A stretch of DNA of 64,000 nt, taken from positions 702,412 to 766,411 of the forward strand of contig JAJSPD010000018.1 in NCBI GenBank assembly GCA_021307315.1, in the 5' to 3' direction. Positions 55,638-64,000 of the stretch are shown one piece after another. Below the pieces are notes generated by a model, which had not been told where the DNA came from, ran no database searches, and saw only the letters and a program-made list of their open reading frames with translations. The stretch comes from Bisporella sp. PMI_857. Its lineage: Eukaryota > Ascomycota > Leotiomycetes > Helotiales > Helotiaceae. The translations under genes and the position numbers were made by a program. Every line of letters begins with the position of its first letter. Within the stretch, counting starts at the first letter, position 1.

Positions 55638-57586
55638 CTAGAATGCCCATCCAAGAGTTAATCTGTACAATCTCTCCATCTTTGTTTCAGGGCCTCCTTT
55701 CTTGGCTGCTTGGGCCGCCAAGAACTCAGCCTCCTCTCTATCAATCCTGTCCTTCCCAGAATACAGATCGGCTGTTACGGACGGTATGGCTCTGCTCTTG
55801 GTCAAGAACATGTGGCCAAAGAACATAATGAAATAGAGCGGGATGCCAAGATAGGTAGTGATGAACGTGTCCTTGTCAAAGACTGGAGTCTTTCCTTTTG
55901 CAGTGGTGATCTTGTAACAGAACAATGGGAACCCCTTAAAAAATGCAATCAAGATAGAGAAGGCTAATGCACACCACGATCCAATCGTCCCAAACGGTGA
56001 TTTGAAAGCTAAATCAGAATCCGGGATGCCTTGTGCCTTGCGTGCATTGACGAAGCAAATGTGCGTGATCAAGATGGAGATCCAAGTAAGAAGGCCAAAC
56101 ATAGTTACGAGGTTGACAAAGTATCCAAACACTTTATAAGAGTCTTGGTTGACCGAAAGGAACGCCAAAAGACCGAACGACGCAGAAAGGCCTAATGCGT
56201 AAATGGGTACACCACGGCTATCGGTTTTGGTGAACAGTCGAGGGGCTTTTCCCTCGTGAGCGAGGCCGTACAGTGTTCGGGAAGCGATGTAGAGATCCGA
56301 GTTGGATGCCGAGAAAACAAAGATCAAAATACAAGCATTCAGGATGCCGGGCAGAGCCTTGATACCTGCGATTTCGATGGCGACAACAAACGGAGAAGCT
56401 TTAGCGCTGCTGACGGTCTCCTTGTTAGCGTCTAGAAGCTTTTTGCTATTGTATGGAACAAGCATGCCCAAAAGAAAGACAAGTACAACGTAGAACAGGA
56501 GGATGCGATAGAATGTCATCTTGATGGCTCTTGGGATCACTCTTCGAGGGTTCTGTGCTTCGCCGACGGTTACACCAACAAGCTCAGTGCCAAGGTAGGC
56601 AAAGACGGCGGTTGTGAAAGTCGACCAGACGGCAAGGAATCTTCCAGCAGCACCTTTGAGGATATATTCCTTAAAGGCACCAGGGTTCTCCCAGTACTCA
56701 AAACCTGTCGCATGACCATTTGGTCCCCCTCCACAGGCAAGGATCAAGCTGAGCAAGATAAGGGCGATGATAACTACGACCTTGATAGAGGAGAGGTAGA
56801 ACTCAAACTCTCCGAAAAACCTTACACCAAAATAGTTGATGGCTACAATCACCACAAGGAAAACCGCGATGAAAGCTCCTGGGTTCACTCTGTCACGTGT
56901 CACCCAATACTGCAGCACTAGCGAGGAAGCTGTGAGTTGATTGGGGGTGACGATGATGTACTACAACATGCAAGTCAGTAAAACACGATTAGAAATGTTG
57001 ACGGTGCGGAAGAGCTACCGCGAGGTTTGGAGGAAGTTTACCTTGAACCAGTAATTCCAACCGAGAGTAAAGCCCAAGGACGGGTGTGCAAAGCGGGTGG
57101 CGTAACCGGTAAAGCCAGAAGGCATCGGAAGCCAGCAAGCCATCTGGAGAAACGGTTTTTTAGCGTGTCTACACAAACACTGACTGGGGAAGCATACCTC
57201 TCCCAACGCACTCATGACCACGAAACACAGTAGACCAACAAGAGTGTAACCAATGAATAGCGGGGCTGGGCCGGCCTGAGCAAGAGCTTTACCACTTCAT
57301 CGACGCAAAGAATTAGCATTTTAGAGGATCAGGAGCACCAGAAAAGGGTGATCGAGGTCACTACTCACGTTCCAATGATCAATCCGGTTCCGATTGCACC
57401 ACCAATCGCTATCATGGTGATTTGTCGCGAACCGAGTCCGCGGTGGAGATGATGGCCTGCCTCGTCGCCAGGCTCAGCCACATTGTGCACATCTTGAGGA
57501 TATTCAGTTTTCAGATCATGTTGATAGTCGCCTTGTCGCTCCTGTGAGGAGGCTGAATCATTGTCAGAACGATTGATGGCAGCCAT
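55638..57586 (-). CDS. Amino-acid permease (AAT/YAT family)
   Basis: Plasma-membrane amino-acid/proton symporter. Four exons, 57586-57369, 57294-57198, 57143-57042 and 56961-55638 (the last boundary at 56960/56961), give 579 aa. About 50 polar N-terminal residues (cytosolic) lead to the signature LGSRQITMIAIGGAIGTGLI, then ALAQAGPAPLFIGY, SALGEMACWLPMPSGF, WNYWFKYIIVTPNQL and FAYLGTELVGVTVGEAQNPR, with 12 hydrophobic segments in all. The C-terminal tail is charged (GKDRIDREEAEFLAAQAAKK). General or acidic/neutral amino-acid uptake is likely; the subclass cannot be fixed. A TGATAAG GATA-factor site lies near 57705, about 120 bp upstream of the start, compatible with nitrogen control. Confidence 0.91.
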
Positions 57587-59233
57587 CCTTACGACTCCAG
57601 CTATGCAAGAGTCGATGGTTGATGGAAAGTCTCTATGGTCGAAGCGCAGAGATGGGGGCGGGGGGGAGAGAAAAAAGCACAGAGCGAGGTGAGAGAAGGA
57701 TGCTATGATAAGAAGGCTGACTTCATATATAAACAATAAAAAAAGCGGCCCAACACCATGGACTAAACCCGTGCACCTACCTGCGCAACCCCAGTAGGTA
57801 CTTTAATGGAGCGTAGTAAAGTAGTAGTGAACCCCGCGACTCACTAGTCAGTATCTCTGATTTCTTGTGTCTTATTAACGGTGGCATTGGTTGTACCAAC
57901 GGCCATCCCGGTGGTGAGACTTGGCCGACTCCAACGAGTGGACTCAGTGGAGCAGAGGTGTAATGATTTACACTCTGGGAACCCCGCCAGAGCCATCACC
58001 TTCCTCAACAAGACAACTGCTCTTCCGATCCTTCACAGTAGAAAGGCTTGGTAGTCTCGGCGCCCAGTAGGGTGTTATCTTTCACACAGATTTCAGCCGG
58101 TGACACACAACAAGGCGCCTGTCCGCCAGCCAAGAGGATCCCAGCCCTTCCAAGAACGCCTAAGAAACAGTAAGTTCCCTCCAAGAGCTGCCCGCCACGA
58201 CGCTAGAACAGGTGAGAAAGCGCCTCCGAAGGTGTGTGGCTGCACGGGTACGGGCATGCTGACGGTTGAACACCAATTTCCTCTACGCGACTTGAGCCGC
58301 CGTCTCAACTACACAAGACACTAAACTAGTAACCTACAACGTGCGGGAAAAGCCCCCCAAAAAAGCGCAAAGGTGAAAGCCTATCTACGAACTAAATAAG
58401 CGAACTAACACGTAAGCTGTCTAGCGAAATCAGGGACCCATCAACATCTATCGACCCAGCACAAGATAGACCAAGAGACAATTGATAAAAAGGTAAGCAC
58501 TAATATTGCATTATCAGGACATCTGCGATATCTGAAGTAAAAGCCCCTCCGCCCACAGCTCCACCAAGTAGGACTGTCAAGGGAAGGAATACCTCTATCA
58601 TCGTATCAGGTGCGCGTCAATGTAGTCAACATAATGAAAAGGATCAACGATTTCGATTCAGCCCATCAATTCTACGGCACTTAATTAGATAATAAGTTTC
58701 GTCAACTGAATAATAGTTAGCTTCCTGGGAACGGCAACACTAGATCTTATTCCTAGATCTTATTCTCTTTACCTAGCAAGTCCATTACAGCCACCAATTT
58801 TGCACCTTTCAGGCAGTCGGCCGGGGACTGTCACATATGCCAGCTACCTAAATCTAGACTTAAGACCTCTCTAAACCCGACATGCATGGCCGTCGACGGA
58901 AGCCCTACTTCCAGAAGTCCACTAACACATTAAAGACTTAGCACTACATTTTATGGCCATTTGGGTGTCCGCTGAAATTCACAACCGCATCCTGGAGCAT
59001 CAGAAAGCAAACACACTGTCTTTTTCAAATACGTGTAGGTGCAAGTATATAACGCTGTGAAACCTGCTGCTATTTCCTCGGGTTGAAATTGATAATAGAG
59101 TCTATCGATGCCGGATTATGTGGAAAAAGGGCCATGCCTAATGCATTTTGCATCCCCTTCGAATCTCCGAATCTCAACCAAAGCTATAATACACGCATAA
59201 GCAAAATGTACCATCAATTTACAACACCTCTTC
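57587..59233. other. 1.65-kb intergenic region upstream of the permease
   Basis: Should hold the permease promoter and the 3' region of the PHD-finger gene. Contains a GATA-type site near 57705 and a 13-bp tandem duplication (58740-58765). Frames at 58093-58324 overlap on both strands without domain support. No gene called. Confidence 0.45.
58740..58765. repeat. Tandem duplication CTAGATCTTATTC x2
   Basis: Two perfect adjacent 13-bp copies in non-coding DNA. Confidence 0.8.
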
Positions 59234-60491
59234 TTAGTACGCTACGGGGTAGACGTTCATCCGTCGTTTTTTCGAGTTCTCACTTCCCTCGGACCTTTCT
59301 CTCATAAATAGCTTTCCTCCGCTCGTAAATGGATCGTAGTTGTCGAAATTTATGCCAAAGAGCTGTTTCAAAGCTAAAGCTCCTGATTTCTCATTCTCAG
59401 GAGCGTTCTTGGACTGGTAGCTCCTCCAGCCATTTGCTCTCCTAGTCTCCAAAGCTTGGACTGTCAAGTGCAACCCAAAATTGGCTTTACGGGATCCTCG
59501 AGATTCAATCTCAGTCGTTTTATTCTCAACCCATACGTCAGAATGCTTCTGTGGCCACTGAGCACGGGGGTCGATATGCCCCCATTGTTGATTTAATAAT
59601 ACCTCGGAAGGCCCATTTGTGTGTAAGAACGAGTCCAGAGTAGAAGGGTCGAACGCCGATTCTTGGTCGATGTAATAGGAAGGCATATCGTGATCGTACA
59701 TATTCTCAACCGTAGTCTCTAACACAGCAAGTGTTGAGCTAGCTTGGATTAATGGGACGCTGACGTCTGCTTGGACTGGCGGAGGGCTCTGGAGACGTTC
59801 AGGCTGAATACCTAGCAAAGTAATTTGTTTTTCTGATACATGTTTACGCTTCCGTCTGGCCTTCAATTCCATGTCACCATCCTCATCAGTCAGTCTGACA
59901 GGGTATAGCTTGTCCTTTCTAAACGGCCTAGGCTCTAAGATCGGAAGAGTCCGTTTTTGTATCTTTGCTATGTTATGACGGTCTTGTATCTGGTGTATCT
60001 TGCATAAAGATCGATGAGTACCGGACGAAGGCGTTCCGAAAACGGTGGTCTTGCATCCTGCTATCTCGCAGGCTTGCCCTTTCATAGAGATAGGAACCCC
60101 ACCGCGTGCAGCCTGTGATCCAGTACAACGACTACATTTCCAATTACTGCTGTCATCAATGCAAGTTAATGTCAGCGATTAATACTCTTTCAAAGAAGGG
60201 CGATCTACCTTGGGCTATGACCGAGAATCTTTGGTTCATGGCAATACGGGTGCCATCGACTGTTGCATGAGTTGCAAGTCACAAGTGGCCTTACAGGTAA
60301 GCTCTGGCCCTCCTTGCACACTCTGCATTGCCTTGCTCGAATCGACGACGTCGATGTTGATGTTACAGAGGACGCGTCTTCGTGTTCTATGGCCTGGTAA
60401 AGAATTAGCAAAAAATGTATCAGCCTACTAATAAATCACCAAGTAAAAAATATCATACCTTAAGTGCAGACATATCTGGATTTAAAGCCAT
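59234..60491 (-). CDS. PHD-finger protein, probable chromatin reader
   Basis: Three exons, 60491-60459, 60393-60209 and 60149-59234, give 377 aa (start MALNPDMSAL). A C4HC3 PHD finger is assembled only by splicing, about residues 30-85: CRVCKEG, CNSCNSRWHPYCHEP and WKCSRC, with the Trp two before the last Cys pair as in histone-reading PHDs. A second Cys/His cluster follows (CEIAGCKTTVFG, THRSLCKIHQIQDRH), which could bind another zinc. The rest is polar and disordered with a basic stretch (KARRKRKHVSEK). A role in chromatin or transcription is inferred; no enzymatic domain is present. It is divergent from the SCY1-like gene. Confidence 0.84.
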
Positions 60492-61040
60492 GTTCACCAG
60501 CAGTGCGTACTACCGCGCTTCTCTACTGCTATCTTAAATTACGATCGTTCTGGCAATATACTGCTCGCTACCATGCTGTATTACGATCACATACCACTTC
60601 CCAATCGAGGTTGAGTAACGGCAAGGTAAACACTTGATATCAATACCAAATCGCTGGAAGAGAAGTAGGGATGTTGATACGACCTTCTCAAAGCTTCGAC
60701 AACTTCACTCAGAAGAAGCGAAGGGAAAGGTAAAAGGACCTAAATGAAAGGTAAACGAAAACAGTCCAAGGTCACTGTTATCTGCATGTTAATGTCCCAT
60801 GTAGTTAAAAATACCGTATTATTAAGGTAGCAAGGCGTGTGATTATCACTCACTTGACCGCTATACCCCTCAGCCTTTTTTGGCCTAGCAAGGTTTTCAG
60901 GAACCCAGCCTTGCCAGCCTGTGCCAGCCTGAACCGGCCTGCCTCAGCTTGCCTGCATTGTCACTAATGAAACTTCTAGGTCACATTGCGAAGTCCTAGA
61001 CCGAGATCCCACTGTCTATGAGACGCTAGTTAGGGCCATT
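60492..61040. other. Divergent intergenic region, PHD protein / SCY1-like
   Basis: 549 bp between divergent starts. Contains the degenerate 10-bp repeat at 60905-60957. No RNA gene recognised. Confidence 0.45.
60905..60957. repeat. Degenerate ~10-bp tandem repeat (CCAGCCTGTG-like)
   Basis: About five imperfect units built on CCAGCCTG/CCGGCCTG/CTTGCCTG, 85-140 bp upstream of the SCY1-like ATG. Confidence 0.65.
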
Positions 61041-63720
61041 ATGAATTTGTTTAAGAGTGTCGCATCTGCCATATCTTCAGGTATTCCAAACTTCCCATAT
61101 TCGTTCGGAGAGCGTCAAGACGTGGAGGGAGGAATATGGGTCCTGCAGAATGGCCAGAAGCGTGTACGAGATATGATCCCTCATAGAAATACTTTCACAA
61201 TGTCTGCAAGCTGACAATGTGCTTAGGATGATAGTTCCAACTGCAGTATATTGACTTTCGACATCAATGCCAACAAATCTCGTCTCCCTCTTGCTCGAAA
61301 CGCGGTAAAGAAGCTTCGTACTTTACGACATCCAGGAGTAATCAAAGTGTTGGACACGGTGGAGGTATGAGCAATTGTATCAACGGATGTGAGACAAGCT
61401 TACGCATATTCGAAGACCGAAAACTTCATATACATTGCAACTGAACGGATTACACCTTTGAGATGGCATATCAAGCGGAAGAGTATCAGTACAGAATCTT
61501 TGAAATGGGGTCTATTTAGTGTAGCAGTCGGTTGCCATTCCAGAACTTTACATATTTTGGAGAACTTGCTAATAAGAATCCTTTCTCCTCTAGCAAACTA
61601 TCAAATTCATCAATGACGAGGCTTCTTCTATTCACGGCGCGCTCCGAGTGGCTTCAATCTACACGAGTGAAAGTGGCGAGTGGAAAGTTGGTGGTTTTGA
61701 GGTCTTGAGTAGCATAAAGGATGATGAAGCTATCATATATGTATGTCAGCACCGCTCAACAAGAGAACGATTATTGATTATATGAAGACATACGGAAGCC
61801 TAGTTCCTGATTCGGGCCGGTACACAGCACCAGAGCTCGCGAGGTCAGGATGGGATGCTATCAAGCACAATCCCTCACATGCTGTTGATTCATATAATTT
61901 CGGCTGCCTTGTGTTTGAGGTTTTTAATGGCGATTTCACAGGGCCAGGCCAAGCTGGTCAAACGAAGGGCATTCCGCCATCTATGCAGTCGAGTTACCGG
62001 AGACTCGTCAACAGTAATCCGAAAGCAAGAATAGGTGTGGGAAGCTTTCTGGAGCAAGGCTGTCGTCATGGGGGATTTTTTGAAACGCCACTGATAAAAC
62101 TCACTAGAAGTATCGAAAACTTGGGCATGAAAACCGAGGCCGAGCGAGAGGTGTTTTTACAGTTAGTGCCGCATTAGATATTATGTAAGATGTGCTAACT
62201 CTGATAAAAACAGGGATTTGGATAACCTCTCGGATGATTTTCCGGAGGATTTCTTCAAGATGAAGGTCCTTCCAGAATTGTTGAAGTCGTTTGAGTATGG
62301 CGGAGGCGGGCCAAAAGTGTTTGGAGTTATTATGAAAATAAGCACAAAGCTTACTGATGAGGAATTTGAGACGAAGATCACACCTGCAATTGTAAGGTTG
62401 TTTGGCAGCCCAGACCGTGCGATACGAGTTTGTTTGCTAGATAATCTGCCATTAATGATTGACCACTTATCACCAAAGGTGGTCAATGACAAGATATTTC
62501 CACACATGGTGAGTTTACTTGCCTTTTGAGCAGATTTCCGGCTAACTGATCTGTAGGTGACCGGCTTCACTGATCTAGCTCCAGTGGTCCGGGAGCAGAC
62601 CGTCAAGGCTGTCTTGACCATCATTGGGAAATTGTCCGACAGGACCATTAATGGAGAGCTCTTGAAGTACTTGGCGAAGACGTCAAACGACGAGCAAGCA
62701 GGCATTCGTACCAACACTACCATATGCTTGGGCAAGATTTCCAAAAATCTGGGAGTCGGAACAAGATCGAAGGTTTTAATTGCCGCATTCACTCGTTCCT
62801 TGCGAGATCCTTTTGTTCATGCCAGAAATGCGGCATTGATGGCGTTTGCTGCAACGAACGATGCCTTTAGCGAAGATGACTGTGCCGGCAGGATACTGCC
62901 AGCTTTGTGCCCATGTCTGATAGATAAGGAGAAGTTGATTCGAGACCAAGCCAACAAGACCATTGATGCTTATCTAATGCGGGTTCGAAAACACGCATCT
63001 ACAATGGCGGACACAGTTTTGCCGCCTCCTGTGACAGAAGTAGCAGCTGCAACGACGCCGCGAATGAGTACACCTCAGCCAAACGACACCGCATCATGGG
63101 CCGGTTGGGCTATCTCGTCCTTTACCAACAAGATCTCATCTGCGGCGGGCGAAATACAACCAACTACGGGTATCACTTCGCAGACCTCACCAAGCCCTAC
63201 CATCTTGACAAATGATAGCCGCCGCCCTGCATTAGGCACTACATCTGCATCTGCTCTGCATCGTCAGGTGCTTGCTACGCCGCCCACGGTATCTACTCAT
63301 ACGTCAACATCCTCAAATTCTAATGATCACCTTGAAGAACCAACATGCGACAATGAAAATGATGCATGGGGCGACATGGCAGAGGAAACATTCTTTGATG
63401 CGAGTGAATCTACTGTTAAGGCAGGAAACTCAGCCGCAAATCCATTCGACGACAATGGAGAACCGGATTTTGCAGGATGGCTGGCAGCCCAAGCAGGCAA
63501 AAAACCTGGCACGAAGCCGTTGCCTAAAGGTCTAGCCAAGAGTAATGTGGCCCAGAACCGGCCAGGGACGATGGAAAGAAAGTCCACAGGGGGGTTTAGT
63601 GAAGGAGGCCCAAAACAAGCAGGATTAACTGGGGGGAAGACAAAGCCCGTGGCGACAAGGAAAATTAGCACTAGACCAAAGGTCACTGCCGATGATGATG
63701 AGTGGGGCGATACATGGTAG
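61041..63720 (+). CDS. SCY1-like pseudokinase (Cex1/SCYL1 family)
   Basis: Cytoplasmic factor linked to nuclear tRNA export and COPI trafficking (yeast Cex1, human SCYL1). Seven exons: 61041-61163, 61227-61364, 61416-61526, 61594-61740, 61788-62161, 62214-62508 and 62557-63720 give 783 aa. The N-terminal kinase-like domain (ARNAVKKLRTLRHPGVIKVLD, ENFIYIATERITPL, DSYNFGCLVFEVFNG) lacks a Gly-rich loop, HRD and DFG, so it is a pseudokinase. HEAT repeats follow: VLPELLKSFEYGGG, IVRLFGSPDRAIRVCLLDNL, VREQTVKAVLTIIGKL, GIRTNTTICLGKISKNLG and VHARNAALMAFAATNDAF. A disordered tail ends in an acidic/Trp motif (DDDEWGDTW), typical of the family. Confidence 0.92.
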
Positions 63721-64000
63721 ATGAAGCAAGAAATAACCTAATTAAACACAAGCAAACATGAATAGTAATTGTAGGCTCCTGGTATGCTCTATATTATTAT
63801 TTTTCCTTTTAACCTGCTGTATCAGTCGAGGACTGTGTAGCAAGGCTGGGGCGCTAGTGTTCCTATCTAGTTTATTTACAAGCAATGGTGGTAGTTAATG
63901 TATTCCAGTGAATATTGAAAGTCTAGCCTTAATTGTAGCAAATAGTAAAACAAATGAAATCGTAATAAACGGTTATTTTTTCTTTTCCAAGCTTTTTTTA
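63721..64000. other. 3' flank of the SCY1-like gene
   Basis: 280 bp to the window edge; AT-rich, no supported ORF. Confidence 0.4.

Noticed and set aside
58093..58324. Overlapping ORFs on both strands upstream of the permease
   Set aside because: Mirror-image frames in GC-richer non-coding DNA; no domain, signal peptide or splice support.

Overview
The window is nuclear DNA of a filamentous ascomycete (Pezizomycotina). The evidence is dense coding on both strands, short introns (mostly 45-75 nt, GT-AG with CTAAC/CTGAC-like branch points), fungus-specific genes (SEPH septation kinase, GT62 mannosyltransferase, QCR7, the 21.3 kDa complex I subunit, DHFS-type FOL3) and many mono- to hexanucleotide repeats. 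A leotiomycete affinity is possible but is only an impression. I resolved 29 complete protein-coding genes (16 on minus, 13 on plus) and one partial gene at the left edge. Exon structures were worked out by hand from splice consensus, reading phase and remembered family alignments.

Layout. 1-3942: one truncated secreted-protein ORF at the edge, then about 3.7 kb of repeat-rich sequence without a convincing gene. 3943-14213: alkylbase DNA glycosylase, GT62 mannosyltransferase, QCR7, mitochondrial NAD-type carrier, a small membrane protein and an ABC1/UbiB-family kinase. 14757-21903: the 13-exon SEPH/Cdc7 septation kinase and a 416-aa protein of unknown function. 22661-26164: FOL3, a Yfh7-like P-loop kinase, a 124-aa unknown. 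26761-36067: UPS2-like lipid-transfer protein, Dot5/PrxQ-type peroxiredoxin, complex I 21.3 kDa subunit, LTO1, NAA10, a short-chain dehydrogenase, cytosolic methionyl-tRNA synthetase. 36866-48532: DUF1761 protein, a 2.4-kb gene-poor stretch, a secreted Pmu1-type histidine phosphatase, GUF1, MAD2, a PPR-like mitochondrial protein. 49034-64000: DysF-domain protein, a small helical membrane protein, SPF45, a probable 245-bp MITE, an amino-acid permease, a PHD-finger protein and SCY1-like/Cex1.

How the genes relate. This is a housekeeping region, not a biosynthetic cluster or defence island. At least eight products act in mitochondria (QCR7, NAD carrier, ABC1K, UPS2, complex I 21.3 kDa, GUF1, PPR protein, possibly the 103-aa membrane protein), but they lie among unrelated genes and are not visibly co-organised. 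Many neighbours are divergent and share short intergenic promoters (235 bp at 12146-12380, 263 bp at 25463-25725, 377 bp at 32558-32934).

I found no undescribed multi-gene system. The items most worth a second look are the TA-flanked MITE at 55002-55250, a GC-AG intron inside the SEPH kinase domain, a palindromic Gcn4/CpcA-type site upstream of methionyl-tRNA synthetase, an LTO1 lacking the C-terminal Trp known from yeast, several initiating micro-exons, and two conserved-looking proteins of unknown function. No tRNA, rRNA or CRISPR array was recognised.
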